A DNA stretch of 64,000 bases, from the NCBI GenBank assembly GCA_964393605.1, contig CAYMUL010000014.1, positions 1-64,000 on the forward strand. Reading direction: 5' to 3'. The position numbers and the translations under genes are program-made. Each line of letters begins with the position of its first letter. Position 1 is the stretch's first letter. Shown piece after piece: positions 17,122-26,863 of the stretch. The notes under the pieces were generated by a model. The model made no database searches and was not told the DNA's origin. It saw nothing but the letters and a program-made list of their open reading frames with translations. This DNA is from CAYMUL01 sp964393605. GTDB lineage: Bacteria; Bacteroidota; Ignavibacteria; Ignavibacteriales; Ignavibacteriaceae.

Positions 17122-17586
17122 CTAATAAAAAATTACATGGTGTTCGGCGAGTTTGCCGTTTGCATAAATAAACTTTGCACTAAAGAATTTTTCGCTATCA
17201 AGCCAGCCCATAAAAATTTTGTCGCCGTCCCACAAATTCAAATCATAAAGTTTTCCGTTTTCAATCCACGCGAGTTCACCTTCGTTGGAATCAATCAGTT
17301 CGCCGGAAAAATTTTCTGCCGTGAAAAGAAAAACATACCAATCATCAAAACCATCGAAAGCGGGAAAAGTGATAACCCCTTTAAGTTTTGGTTCCGAAAT
17401 TGTTAAACCGGCTTCCTCATAAACCTCACGAATGACGCACTCTTCGGGGCTTTCTCCTTCATCCAATTTGCCGCCGAGTCCGTTCCACTTTCCTTCGTGC
17501 ATATCGTTTTCTTTTTTATTTCTATAAAGCATTAAAGTTCGCTCTGAACTTTTATCTCTTATATAACAAAGCGTTGCTAATTTCAT
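17122..17586 (-). CDS. Nudix hydrolase (MutT / 8-oxo-dGTP diphosphatase-like)
   Basis: A 154-residue Nudix enzyme. The Nudix box fits the consensus: G, five residues, E, seven residues, REVYEEAG (residues about 37-60, in GGKLDEGESPEE then REVYEEAGL). The flanking MHEGKWNGLGGKLD is typical of 8-oxo-dGTP diphosphatases of the MutT type, which clean oxidised nucleotides from the pool. Substrate choice remains inference. It is the first gene of a minus-strand run with the subtilase and the dGTPase. Confidence 0.88.
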   Translation of the reverse strand: MKLATLCYIRDKSSERTLMLYRNKKENDMHEGKWNGLGGKLDEGESPEECVIREVYEEAGLTISEPKLKGVITFPAFDGFDDWYVFLFTAENFSGELIDSNEGELAWIENGKLYDLNLWDGDKIFMGWLDSEKFFSAKFIYANGKLAEHHVIFY

Positions 17587-17764
17587 AATTGTTTAATTGT
17601 TAGTTGCGAAATTACTTTCAAATTAATTTTTGCAAATATAGGTTTTTATCTTTTCCGAAAAAGCAGATAATTTATTTTAGTGATGAAGAAAACTTAGCAT
17701 TAAGAAAAAGAAAAATTTTTACTAAGTTGAGATGTAATTAATCATCATTACAGTTGAGGAATTT

Positions 17765-19447
17765 ATGAGTAGTGTAAATTATAATTTACCGTCATCCATA
17801 GAAGAGGAAGTAATATCACAATTAGAAGAATGGCAACGGAAGGATTATCCTTCGCGCTTCTGGCAGCATGATTTTTCTTTGTGGAAAGAGAGAAAAGAAG
17901 ATGACGTAGAACTTTCCAACCGACTTGGCTGGCTCGATCTACCATATTCGATGATTGATGAAATCCATGAAATAAAATATTTTGTGAGAAGCGTGAAAAG
18001 AATTTTTTCACATGCGTTGGTTTTAGGAATGGGAGGTAGCAGTTTGGCTCCTGAAGTATTCTCGAAAACTTTCGGTTCAAAACAGGGTTCCCCTAAACTT
18101 GAAATAGTTGACAGCACTCATCCCGAGAATATCAAAAGAATTTTAAAAACCTATCCTCTTGCAAAAACTATTTTCCTTGTTGCGAGCAAGTCCGGCGGCA
18201 CTGCTGAAACGATGTCTTTCTTTTATCTGTTTTGGAATGAAGTAGAAAAAATTAATCCGAATCCCGGACAACAATTTGTTGCATTGACAGATGCAAACTC
18301 CGGTTTGGAAAAATTAGCAAAAGAAAAAAAGTTTAGAAGAATATTTACTACTCCCTCTGAAGTCGGAGGAAGATTTTCTGCTTTAACACACTATGGACTA
18401 CTTCCTGCGGCATTAATCGGAATGGATCTCGAGAAGTTTATGAAGGAAGCAAAGACTATTGCTCAACTTAACGACAAAGAGACATTCACACTAAAAAATC
18501 CCTCGTTCTATTTAGGCGCAACGCTTGGAACTCTTGCAAAATATGGAAAGAATAAACTAACATTTATCGTTTCGAAAAAGATTCAATCTTTTCCCGATTG
18601 GGCTGAACAACTAATTGCTGAAAGCACAGGCAAAGAAGGAAAGGGAATTTTACCTATTGTTAACGAACCGATTTTGCCTTCTGATTTTTATGGCGATGAT
18701 CGTGTCTTTGTGCAGATAAGATTGCGGCGCGAGAAAAATCAAGCCGCTGATAGATTCATTTCCAAATTAGCGGCGGAAGGATTTCCTACAATCGTAATTC
18801 AACTTGAGGGGCTGTATCAAATTGCGGGAGAATTTTATAGATGGGAAGTTGCTACGGCGGTTGCCGGCATTGTGCTTAAACTTAATCCGTTCGATCAACC
18901 CGATGTGCAACTTGCCAAAACTTTGGCAAATGAAAGTTTGGCAGAATATAAATCCAAAGGAAAACTTCCGAATCCCGCACCTTCCTTTACCGAAAGGGGA
19001 ATCGAAGTTTTCTCAAATAATTCAGAAAAGAATTTGAAAAAGACTCTTGTTAAGTTTTTCGATAACATGCCGGAGGAGAGTTTTATCGCACTTCTTTGTT
19101 TTACAGATTATTCCAAAAAATTTGAGAAACAAATTTTAAAACTGCGCGAACTGATGATGAAGAAATATAAAGCCGCAACTACTTTCGGATACGGACCGCG
19201 TTTCCTACACTCAACCGGGCAGTATCATAAAGGCGGTGGTAATCAGGGTTACTTTATTCAAATTACAAATAAAATTAAGAATGATGTTTCTGTCCCCGGG
19301 CAGGCTTATACATTCGGAACTTTAATCACTGCGCAAGCGCAAGGCGATAAGAAAGCATTAATAAACAAAAACAGAAAAATGCTTCATCTTAACTTAACTA
19401 AAAATATTAGTGAACAATTTGATTACATTTTATCTCTTCTTAAATGA
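17765..19447 (+). CDS. pgi: Glucose-6-phosphate isomerase
   Basis: A 560-residue SIS-fold phosphosugar isomerase that interconverts glucose 6-phosphate and fructose 6-phosphate. It shows the sugar-phosphate motifs LGMGGSSLAPEVF (near 80) and SKSGGTAET (near 140), EVGGRFSALT (near 199), and a C-terminal GYGPRFLHSTGQYHKGG. It belongs to the long, divergent group that in some bacteria is fused to transaldolase; here it is unfused. GAGG ahead of the ATG is a fair ribosome site. It overlaps the GH13 gene by four bases. Confidence 0.92.
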   Translation: MSSVNYNLPSSIEEEVISQLEEWQRKDYPSRFWQHDFSLWKERKEDDVELSNRLGWLDLPYSMIDEIHEIKYFVRSVKRIFSHALVLGMGGSSLAPEVFSKTFGSKQGSPKLEIVDSTHPENIKRILKTYPLAKTIFLVASKSGGTAETMSFFYLFWNEVEKINPNPGQQFVALTDANSGLEKLAKEKKFRRIFTTPSEVGGRFSALTHYGLLPAALIGMDLEKFMKEAKTIAQLNDKETFTLKNPSFYLGATLGTLAKYGKNKLTFIVSKKIQSFPDWAEQLIAESTGKEGKGILPIVNEPILPSDFYGDDRVFVQIRLRREKNQAADRFISKLAAEGFPTIVIQLEGLYQIAGEFYRWEVATAVAGIVLKLNPFDQPDVQLAKTLANESLAEYKSKGKLPNPAPSFTERGIEVFSNNSEKNLKKTLVKFFDNMPEESFIALLCFTDYSKKFEKQILKLRELMMKKYKAATTFGYGPRFLHSTGQYHKGGGNQGYFIQITNKIKNDVSVPGQAYTFGTLITAQAQGDKKALINKNRKMLHLNLTKNISEQFDYILSLLK

Positions 19448-20931
19448 AAATGAAACTGCGAAAGCATCCGAATCTTTACGAGATAAACACTCGCGTTTGG
19501 TTGAGAAGATTTTCTTCATCAAAAAAAACTAAACTCAAGGATGTACCGCATGAATACTGGCTGTCTCTTGCGTCGAAGGGATTTGATGCCGTTTGGTTAA
19601 TGGGAATTTGGAAAACAAACAATGAGCTAATTGAAGAATGTTGTTTTGAAGAAGGATTGACAAATTCTTACCGCAAAGCACTGAAGGATTGGCGGAGAGA
19701 AGATGTAATCGGTTCTCCCTTTGCAATTGATAGCTACACGATTAATCCGGAAATTTCCTCCGAAGAAGAACTGCTCGATCTTAAAAAACATTTGAACGAA
19801 ATCGGAATTAAATTAATTTTAGATTTTATCCCGAACCACTTCGGAGCCGCATCGGAATTGGTTAAAACGCATCCGCATCTTTTTCTAACTTGTACAAATG
19901 AATGTATTAAACATGACCCGCACACTTTTTTCAGAAGTCGATATAACAATGAAATGATCTTTGCGCACGGAAGAGACCCTTTCTTTCCTGCGTGGACCGA
20001 TACAATACAGCTAAATTATTATCACGAGAAAACTCGCGAGTTCATGATTGAACAGTTGCGAAAACTTCCACACTTATGCGACGGCATTCGGTGCGATATG
20101 GCAATGTTAATTTTGAACAACGTCTTTTATAATACCTGGCGCGGTGCCATTGACGATCAAAAATTCACAACCCCCGAAACTGAATTTTGGAAAGATGCAA
20201 TCGAATCTGTAAAGAAAATTGACAATGATTTTCTTTTCATCGCCGAAGCGTATTGGGATTTGGGCTGGCAGTTGCAACAACTTGGTTTTGATTTTACATA
20301 CGATAAGCGTTTCTACGAAAGATTGTTGAACGAATCTCCCGCGTCTATTAATGCTCACTTGAATGCCGAAGATGATTATCAAAATCGCTCGGTGCGGTTT
20401 ATCGAAAATCATGATGAAGAACGGGCGTTAACTGTTTTCGGAAAAGAGAAAATTAATGCCGCCGTTATTCTTCTTTCGACTGTGAAAGGTATAAAACTTT
20501 TTTACGACGGACAGTTTGAGGGGAGAAGAATCAAATTGCCGGTTCAACTTGGGAGAGAACCGCAAGAATCATCCGCAAAAAAATTAAGCGATTTTTATTC
20601 AAAAATATTGGCGATTTCGAACCACGAAATTTTTCATGAGGGAGAATGGACTTTGCTCGAAGCACTTCCTTCATGGGAAGGCAATGAGGCGAATTCAAAT
20701 TTTTTGTGTTACATGTGGCGGTTGAATTCAGAATCGAGACTTGTCGCCGTGAATTATTCTTCGCATATATCTCAATGCAGAATTAAACTTCCGATTCCTT
20801 TCGCAGATGAGAATATAATTTTCACGGATTTGCTTACAGGCAAAAAATATGTTCGGCAGTCAGAAGAAATTTTTCACTCCGGTTTATATGTCGAACTTCC
20901 TCCGTATCATTCACATATTTTTAGTTTTTGA
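19444..20931 (+). CDS. Alpha-amylase family (GH13) glycosidase-like protein
   Basis: A 495-residue GH13 TIM-barrel enzyme. Conserved regions are DFIPNH (127-132), the nucleophile D218 in DGIRCDMA, acid/base E268 in IAEAYW, and the transition-state stabiliser D324 in ENHDEERA. All three carboxylates are present, so it should be active on alpha-glucan or alpha-glucosyl substrates; the exact linkage and product are unknown. There is no signal peptide, so it acts in the cytoplasm. The ATGA overlap with pgi suggests a joint role in glycogen or trehalose-linked carbon use (inference). Confidence 0.9.
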   Translation: MKMKLRKHPNLYEINTRVWLRRFSSSKKTKLKDVPHEYWLSLASKGFDAVWLMGIWKTNNELIEECCFEEGLTNSYRKALKDWRREDVIGSPFAIDSYTINPEISSEEELLDLKKHLNEIGIKLILDFIPNHFGAASELVKTHPHLFLTCTNECIKHDPHTFFRSRYNNEMIFAHGRDPFFPAWTDTIQLNYYHEKTREFMIEQLRKLPHLCDGIRCDMAMLILNNVFYNTWRGAIDDQKFTTPETEFWKDAIESVKKIDNDFLFIAEAYWDLGWQLQQLGFDFTYDKRFYERLLNESPASINAHLNAEDDYQNRSVRFIENHDEERALTVFGKEKINAAVILLSTVKGIKLFYDGQFEGRRIKLPVQLGREPQESSAKKLSDFYSKILAISNHEIFHEGEWTLLEALPSWEGNEANSNFLCYMWRLNSESRLVAVNYSSHISQCRIKLPIPFADENIIFTDLLTGKKYVRQSEEIFHSGLYVELPPYHSHIFSF

Positions 20932-20933
20932 TT

Positions 20934-20984
20934 AAAAAAAATCCCGTGCGAAGACAGAAGTTGCATCTGTTATCGAACGGGATT
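20934..20984 (-). terminator. Intrinsic terminator for the minus-strand membrane protein gene
   Basis: The stem AATCCCGT / ACGGGATT (20940-20947 with 20977-20984) encloses a second small stem ACAGA / TCTGT. On the minus strand it runs straight into seven T residues (20934-20940). It lies just downstream of the minus-strand gene at 21014-21280. Confidence 0.7.
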
Positions 20985-21013
20985 GAACGAGGTGTGTGTG
21001 GAAAAGGGAATTA

Positions 21014-21280
21014 TTACTTCTTAAAGTTTTCTAAAATTTTTATTAAGAAAACTAAAAAAAATCCGAGCGAGGAAAGATATACATCTTCAACATCGACGGC
21101 GTATTCAAAACCCTGAAAAAAACTGCCTATGTATTTTGCGATTAGTACTGTCGTAAAGAATGCCGCAAAACCAAATAAGCCAGACTGTAGCGGTATCAGA
21201 AAAAACTTCTTTACCGATACGAAGATTGTTCCCGCTGTTTTCAACGGAACATTTTGCTGTTTTTGTGTTAGTTCGCTCAT
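21014..21280 (-). CDS. Small two-helix membrane protein, function unknown
   Basis: An 88-residue protein starting MSELTQKQQ. Two hydrophobic segments are seen, about residues 21-53 (interrupted by a short loop) and 66-83, giving a hairpin in the membrane. I do not recognise a family. I start at the ATG at 21280 because AAAGG lies just upstream; a longer frame begins at 21304. A clear intrinsic terminator follows on the same strand, which supports it being a real single-gene transcript. Confidence 0.6.
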   Translation of the reverse strand: MSELTQKQQNVPLKTAGTIFVSVKKFFLIPLQSGLFGFAAFFTTVLIAKYIGSFFQGFEYAVDVEDVYLSSLGFFLVFLIKILENFKK

Positions 21281-21647
21281 ATACCTTTTTATAATTAAAT
21301 ACATTTCAAAATTAAGTTGATTAAAATTAGCGCATCTCCAACTGCATCACAATCACATGAATGTGTGAATTATAACAAACCCGAATTCGTATGCAAAAGC
21401 GCACAGCCAAATTTTGAGCTACTATTCTTTCTTGATAGAAAGTTATACCAAAGGTTCAAGAATCTACAGTCTATAATACCCGTAATCTTACTTTTCTGGG
21501 AAAAATCGCTTAATTTTTTTTGATTTTATGAAGAAAATACTCAAGTGCAAATAAACATGATTCTTAATACTATACTCCATACAACGCAGCCACGTTGCAG
21601 AAAAATTCGTAAAATTATTTTGAAAATGGGAAACATTCACGGCATGG
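21281..21647. other. Non-coding gap
   Basis: About 370 bases between two minus-strand genes. A 68-codon frame on the plus strand (21317-21523) has no ribosome site and no recognisable features, so I do not call it. A small palindrome (CACATGAATGTG near 21353) is the only structure noted. The promoter of the minus-strand membrane protein gene should lie at its left end. Confidence 0.4.
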
Positions 21648-22202
21648 TTATTCAATTTCCAGCTTCTTCACTTCCTTAAAATCGCCGGGGAGCAGATCAT
21701 CTAATAATATATTACCGATGCGAATGCGGATTAATCGTAAAGTCGGATGCCCGATTGCCGCAGTCATTTTTCTTATCTGTCTGTTTCTCCCTTCGGTTAT
21801 TGAAATCGAGAGCCAGCAGTCGGGAATATTTTTTCTGTAACGAATCGGCGGAAATCTTTCCCACGGAATAAAATCATGAATCATCTTCACCTTTGCCGGT
21901 TTTGTTTTAATGCCTTCAATCATCACACCGGTTTGAAGCATGGTTAATTTTTCATCGACGGGAATGTTTTCGATTTGTGAATAATATTCTTTTTCGATTT
22001 TTGCGCGCGGATGAGAAATTTTTTGTACGAGCGATTTATCATTTGAAAGAATTAGCAAACCCTCGCTGTCATAATCCAACCTGCCGACGGGATAAACGTC
22101 TTTCGGGAAAGAGACAATATCCTTCAAAGTTTTTCTTCCTTCGCTGTCGGTAAATTGGCAAAGTGTGTTGAACGGTTTGTTAAACAAAAAATATCTTTTC
22201 AT
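21648..22202 (-). CDS. rRNA pseudouridine synthase, RsuA/RluE family
   Basis: A 184-residue pseudouridine synthase without an S4 domain. The catalytic aspartate is D43 in PVGRLDYDSEGLLIL, and the C-terminal EGRNRQIRKM motif with VGHPTLRLIRIRIG-like text is typical. Length and architecture match RluE, which modifies U2457 of 23S rRNA in E. coli, but the exact target here is inferred. It stands alone on the minus strand. Confidence 0.9.
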   Translation of the reverse strand: MKRYFLFNKPFNTLCQFTDSEGRKTLKDIVSFPKDVYPVGRLDYDSEGLLILSNDKSLVQKISHPRAKIEKEYYSQIENIPVDEKLTMLQTGVMIEGIKTKPAKVKMIHDFIPWERFPPIRYRKNIPDCWLSISITEGRNRQIRKMTAAIGHPTLRLIRIRIGNILLDDLLPGDFKEVKKLEIE

Positions 22203-22270
22203 TAAAATAGAATTAAAAGGGTGGCTAATATTTTGTAATTTTGAACGCCAATTTAAGATTAGGTTTTAAT

Positions 22271-22507
22271 ATGTCGTACCATCATCAACAAAAATATATC
22301 GAAGAGTTGAGACGCAAAGAAAGATTCTTGACCGCTAAAGAGAAGGATGAATTCAAAATGCTTTTAAAAATGCACAAAGATGAAGAAGAATTTGACACAA
22401 TTTCCTTTGCACGGCTTGAAGAACTGCACAAAAAATATTGTCGCTCGTCAACTTCTGTTAGTCTTGACGATGTTTTCAAAAATTTTGGTAAAAAAGATAA
22501 TACTTGA
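22271..22507 (+). CDS. Small charged helical protein, function unknown
   Basis: A 78-residue, strongly charged, helical protein starting MSYHHQQKYIEEL. I place the start at the ATG at 22271; the upstream in-frame start at 22241 lies close to the divergent pseudouridine synthase start and adds ten uninformative residues. No transmembrane segment or cysteine pair is seen and I recognise no family. Confidence 0.5.
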   Translation: MSYHHQQKYIEELRRKERFLTAKEKDEFKMLLKMHKDEEEFDTISFARLEELHKKYCRSSTSVSLDDVFKNFGKKDNT

Positions 22508-22682
22508 AAGTTCTGCTACGCTACATTAAGTTTTGCACGCTAAAAAAGTGGTTTGGCAACTTGGAATCTTTTTGTTAAGCGAAGCGACTCAAGGAGATGA
22601 CATTCACATTTTAAAACTTTTTTCGTTGGATAAGTAACCCCCTGTAACTAATTTTTGCATTCGATTTTTTTATGAGGAGAAA

Positions 22683-25634
22683 ATGAATTATAAATTGATA
22701 AATCGCGGATTTGCGTTAGTAGTTTTGATTATATCCGCACTAACTTTTTTTTCAACGGTGCAGCCGTCGGTTTCCTTTTGGGATTGCGGCGAGTTTATTG
22801 CATCGGGCTATTACTTGCAAGTGCCGCATCCTCCGGGAACGCCTTTCTTTTTAATGATCGGAAGAATTTTTTCGTTAATTCCGTTTGCAGAAAATATCGC
22901 ATTCAGAGTCAACACAATCTCCGTACTTTCAAGCGTCTTCTCGGTTTTCTTTCTTTATCTCATAATCGTAAAATTAATTGAAAACTATCGGGGCAAAGAG
23001 CCGAAGAATTTATTCGATGCAGTTGCAACCTATCTTTCAGCCGCAATTGGCGCGCTTTCACTTGCCTTCAGCGATACATTTTGGTTCAATGCAGTTGAGG
23101 CGGAAGTGTACGCACTCAGTACATTTCTTTTTGCAGCAATTACTTATTTGATGATGCGCTGGAACGAACGCGCCGACCAAGTGGATAACGAAAAATATAT
23201 TTTACTCATTGCATATTTAATCGGGTTATCTACCGCCGTGCATCTGATGAGCGTCCTCGCAGTTCTTGCAGTTGTTATGATTATCATCTTCAGAAAATAT
23301 TTGGACGATGAAGAGAATTTGAAAAAGACAGCTTACATAATGTTAGGTCATATCGGGTTAACTTTGATAATTGCATTCGCACTTTGGGGCGGACAAAAAT
23401 CTTCGGAACCTCCTTCTCCCGAAGAATATCAGGCATTCGATACAAGATTTAAAATGATAGTTGTCGGATTAAGCGCATTAATCATGGGAGGTTTCTGGAA
23501 GAAAATTTTCAATAGAAATTCTTTTTACTTTCCGTTGATGATTGGCGGTATTGCGCTTTTTGTTACCTATCCCGGAATTGTTAAAATGTTGCCGGGATTA
23601 ATGACATCAATTGCCGGCGATAATGTTATGACTGAAATATTTCTCATTGTTGTTTTGCTTGGCGCGCTTGGTTACGGCGTTTATTATTCTATTCAAAAAA
23701 ATAAACCGACGTTGCACATGGCTTTTCTTTCTGCAATTTTTATTCTCTTCGGATTTACAACTTACACGCTTGTAATTATTCGTGCAAATCAAGATCCGCC
23801 AATGAATGAAAACCAGCCCGATAGTTTTACCGAATTGGTTTCTTATCTCAACCGCGAACAGTATGGCGATTTCCCGACTTTCAAAAGACGATTTGCAACA
23901 GAGCCGCATCAAATGGGGGTTTATTCAAACTACTCCAGCGATCTCGATTTTTGGTGGAGCTATCAAATGAATCACATGATGACGCGCTATTGGCTTTGGA
24001 ATTATGCCGGTCGTGAGTCGTGGTATCAAGATGCGGGTGTGAATATCTCGCCGCTCAACAAACTCGGGAATGCAATCTTCAAACCGTTCGGAATTTCTTT
24101 CGGCGGCGAAACAAAAGATTCTCTTTTTGGAATTCCTTTTCTTCTCGGTTTAATCGGAATTTATTTTCATTTCAAAAAAGATTGGAAGATGGCTTCCATA
24201 TTTATGGTGTTGTTTATTTTTATGGGATACTTAACCGCATTCTATCAAAACCAACAGCAACCACAGCCGAGAGAAAGAGATTACTTCTATGTCGGTGCGT
24301 TTTTTGTTTTCTCTGTTTGGATTGGAATTGCAATGCGAAGTTTGGTTGATGTTGTTCAAACCAAAATGAAAGAAGGAATGACACAGCAACTCGCAGTCGG
24401 TGGAGTTCTTCTGCTTGGATTTATTTTTGTTCCGGTAAGAATGTTCGGTGCAAATTATTTTACACACGACCGTTCAAAAAATTGGGTGCCGTGGGATTAT
24501 TCATACAACCTTCTTCAAAGTTGCGCACCAAATGCTGTCCTTTTCACAAACGGCGACAACGATACTTTCCCTCTTTGGTATTTGCAAGATGTTGAAGGAG
24601 TACGAAGGGATATTCGAATTGCAAATCTTTCCTTATTGAATACACCCTGGTATATCAAACAACTTCGCGACCTTGAACCTTACGGCACACCGACTGTGAA
24701 AATGCGTTTTAGCGACGCACAGATTGATCAGCTTCGCCCGATTCAATGGGAAGGAATTGATGTTACGCTTCCCGTTCCGAAAAATGTGTTTGGAGAATTT
24801 GGTGTGAAAGATTCTTCGCTAATTAATTCGGGTCGTATTGCTTTCAGAATGAACAACACTGTTCAATATGGAAATGTGAAAGCCGTGCGTGTACAAGATT
24901 TATTGGTGCGAGAAATTGTTGAATCAAATGTTTGGGAACGACCGATTTATTTTGCGGTTACTTGTTCCGACGATAGCAAAATCGGTTTGACAGATTATCT
25001 GCGGATGGAAGGGATGGCAATGCGTCTCGTTCCTTTCAAGAAAGAAGCAGGAGCAGAATTCATTGAAGAAAATATTCTCTACAAACAAGTTTATGAAGAG
25101 AACCCCGGTTATTCGAAAGATTATAAACCCGGATTCAAATTTAGAGGTTTGAATGATCCTACAATTTTCTTTGATGAAAACCATGAACGATTAATGCAAA
25201 ACTATCGAAATGCATTTATCCGTTTAGCTTTATTTTACATCGGCGAAGGAACGAATGATAAAGTAGTTGCAACGCTCGATAAAATGGAAGAAAAAATTCC
25301 GCGCAAACTTTTACCGATTGATTACCGTTTGCTCTTCGATATCGGAAATCTTTATAACAACGCAAACGCAAAAAAACAATATCTTGAAATTGCGCGCGAA
25401 GTTGAAACTGAAGCTCTCCTTCAAATTGAAAAAAATCCGAGTGATGTTTCTTCCTATTACAATCCGTATAGAATTTTGCTCGAGACGTATGACAATCTTG
25501 GCGAGTACGACAAAGCTATTGAAATGTTGAATAAACTTTTGATACAGCGTCCCGGCGATTCGGGAATTACAAACCTGATTGAACAGTACAAATTAAAAGC
25601 AAAATTAAAAACGAGTGACTCCCTGAGCAATTAA
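22683..25634 (+). CDS. DUF2723 polytopic membrane protein (GT-C-like), TPR-like tail
   Basis: A 983-residue membrane protein of the DUF2723 / TMEM260-like family, thought to be GT-C-fold glycosyltransferases using lipid-linked sugars. The N-terminal signature FWDCGEFIASGYYLQVPHPPG (split here: D34 and E37 in the first extracytoplasmic loop) is the likely catalytic site. About a dozen hydrophobic segments follow, up to about residue 590. The conserved NGDNDTFPLWYLQ element is near residue 625. Residues about 840-975 look like TPR-type helices, suggesting a partner or acceptor-binding role. GAGGAG-like text (ATGAGGAGAAA) precedes the ATG. A glycosyltransferase gene follows, consistent with envelope or protein glycosylation (inference). 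Confidence 0.85.
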   Translation: MNYKLINRGFALVVLIISALTFFSTVQPSVSFWDCGEFIASGYYLQVPHPPGTPFFLMIGRIFSLIPFAENIAFRVNTISVLSSVFSVFFLYLIIVKLIENYRGKEPKNLFDAVATYLSAAIGALSLAFSDTFWFNAVEAEVYALSTFLFAAITYLMMRWNERADQVDNEKYILLIAYLIGLSTAVHLMSVLAVLAVVMIIIFRKYLDDEENLKKTAYIMLGHIGLTLIIAFALWGGQKSSEPPSPEEYQAFDTRFKMIVVGLSALIMGGFWKKIFNRNSFYFPLMIGGIALFVTYPGIVKMLPGLMTSIAGDNVMTEIFLIVVLLGALGYGVYYSIQKNKPTLHMAFLSAIFILFGFTTYTLVIIRANQDPPMNENQPDSFTELVSYLNREQYGDFPTFKRRFATEPHQMGVYSNYSSDLDFWWSYQMNHMMTRYWLWNYAGRESWYQDAGVNISPLNKLGNAIFKPFGISFGGETKDSLFGIPFLLGLIGIYFHFKKDWKMASIFMVLFIFMGYLTAFYQNQQQPQPRERDYFYVGAFFVFSVWIGIAMRSLVDVVQTKMKEGMTQQLAVGGVLLLGFIFVPVRMFGANYFTHDRSKNWVPWDYSYNLLQSCAPNAVLFTNGDNDTFPLWYLQDVEGVRRDIRIANLSLLNTPWYIKQLRDLEPYGTPTVKMRFSDAQIDQLRPIQWEGIDVTLPVPKNVFGEFGVKDSSLINSGRIAFRMNNTVQYGNVKAVRVQDLLVREIVESNVWERPIYFAVTCSDDSKIGLTDYLRMEGMAMRLVPFKKEAGAEFIEENILYKQVYEENPGYSKDYKPGFKFRGLNDPTIFFDENHERLMQNYRNAFIRLALFYIGEGTNDKVVATLDKMEEKIPRKLLPIDYRLLFDIGNLYNNANAKKQYLEIAREVETEALLQIEKNPSDVSSYYNPYRILLETYDNLGEYDKAIEMLNKLLIQRPGDSGITNLIEQYKLKAKLKTSDSLSN

Positions 25635-25644
25635 TGGCTTTCGT

Positions 25645-25725
25645 TTGACTGAAAAGAAATGTTTGATTTAAAATTGAAAATAGCTTTTGAAAAATCTTCA
25701 ATTCAAATTTTTTCTTTTCAGTCAA
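25645..25725. repeat. 81-bp hairpin element with 15-bp perfect arms
   Basis: TTGACTGAAAAGAAA at 25645-25659 is the exact reverse complement of 25711-25725. Inside lies a second stem AATTGAA / TTCAATT (25672-25678 with 25697-25703). The whole could fold into one long, nearly continuous hairpin. It may be a transcript-end structure or a small MITE-like repeat; one copy is seen in this window. Confidence 0.65.
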
Positions 25726-25781
25726 CTTTAGCTTCTTTTGTTGGTTAAGATTAAGCATTTGACGATGCTTCGAAAGTTAAA

Positions 25782-26846
25782 TTGGAAAAAAAAGTTTTAG
25801 TTATCGCGCTGTCCGGAATCGGCGATGCGCTGATGTTCACACCGGCGTTGCAGATTTTGAGAAAACATTATCCTTCGGCAAAAGTCGATGCTCTCGTTAT
25901 GTTCAAAGGTGTGGTAGATATTTATGAACGGACGGAATTGTTCGATAACATCTTCTACTTCGATTATTTGAACGAAAACAAATTCGCCGCACTGAAGTTC
26001 ACATTTTCTTTAAGAGGAAAGTATGACTATTCGCTCAATGTTTATCCTTCCAATAGAAAAGAATATTCTTTAATTGCTTCGATCATCGGCGCAAAAAATC
26101 GTGGCGCGGTTGAGTATCTCCGCATGGATAAAGGGGAATTCGGGTTTTTAAATAATGTAAGAATCAGAGAAAACGACTCGCTCCACAACTGTGAAGAAAA
26201 TATCGCTCTCGTCAAAAAATTATTTTCAATTGAAGATGATTCAACTCCCGATTTACTTTTTCCATTATCCGAAAGCGATGTAGCCGTTTCGGAAAATTTT
26301 CTACACAAAAAATCAATTGACGAAAATGATTTAGTAATCGGAATTCATGCAGGATGTTCGACTTTGAAGAATCATTTTCACAGGAGATGGGAGCCGGAAA
26401 AATTTGCGCGACTTTCTCAAATGCTGATTGAAAATCATTCAGCAAAAGTTTTAATCTTCGGCGGACCTGAAGAAAATGATTTGAAAAATAGAATCAACAA
26501 ACTGATTAATAATACATCATCTATCATTGTTGAGACTGAAAATCTTTCTCAATCAGCGGCAGTAATTAAACGTTGCAATTTGTTCATTACGAATGATTCA
26601 AGTTTGATGCATGTTGCCGCCGCGATGAAAAAAAATGTTGTAGCCATCATCGGACCGACAAACAAAAATTACATTTATCCGTGGAATACAATTTATAAAA
26701 TTGTTTCTTTGAACCTGGAATGTTCCCCATGTTTTTATTACTCCCCAAAACCGTTAACATGCAGAAGATCGGATATTAAATTCAAGTGCATCAAAGAACT
26801 TGATGTTGAAAAAGTTTATTCCGCCGCGAAGGAATTTCTTTTTTAG
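25782..26846 (+). CDS. Glycosyltransferase family 9 (heptosyltransferase-like)
   Basis: A 354-residue GT-B-fold enzyme of the ADP-heptose:LPS heptosyltransferase family. It shows the N-terminal KVLVIALSGIGDALMFTPAL, the mid-protein IGIHAGCSTLKNH, the C-terminal nucleotide-sugar-binding block FITNDSSLMHVAAAM, and a cysteine-rich tail (CSPC, then single Cys residues) often seen in the Bacteroidota-like members. The start codon is TTG at 25782. It should add a sugar to lipopolysaccharide core or a related glycan. The heptose epimerase gene hldD elsewhere in the window fits a heptose-using cell. Confidence 0.88.
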   Translation: MEKKVLVIALSGIGDALMFTPALQILRKHYPSAKVDALVMFKGVVDIYERTELFDNIFYFDYLNENKFAALKFTFSLRGKYDYSLNVYPSNRKEYSLIASIIGAKNRGAVEYLRMDKGEFGFLNNVRIRENDSLHNCEENIALVKKLFSIEDDSTPDLLFPLSESDVAVSENFLHKKSIDENDLVIGIHAGCSTLKNHFHRRWEPEKFARLSQMLIENHSAKVLIFGGPEENDLKNRINKLINNTSSIIVETENLSQSAAVIKRCNLFITNDSSLMHVAAAMKKNVVAIIGPTNKNYIYPWNTIYKIVSLNLECSPCFYYSPKPLTCRRSDIKFKCIKELDVEKVYSAAKEFLF

Positions 26847-26863
26847 TTTCTGAAAATTTGGTG

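Noticed and set aside
20928..21116. 62-codon frame after the GH13 gene
   Set aside because: It crosses a clear minus-strand terminator and the minus-strand membrane protein gene.
21317..21523. 68-codon plus-strand frame
   Set aside because: Cys/Phe-rich random-looking peptide without a ribosome site.
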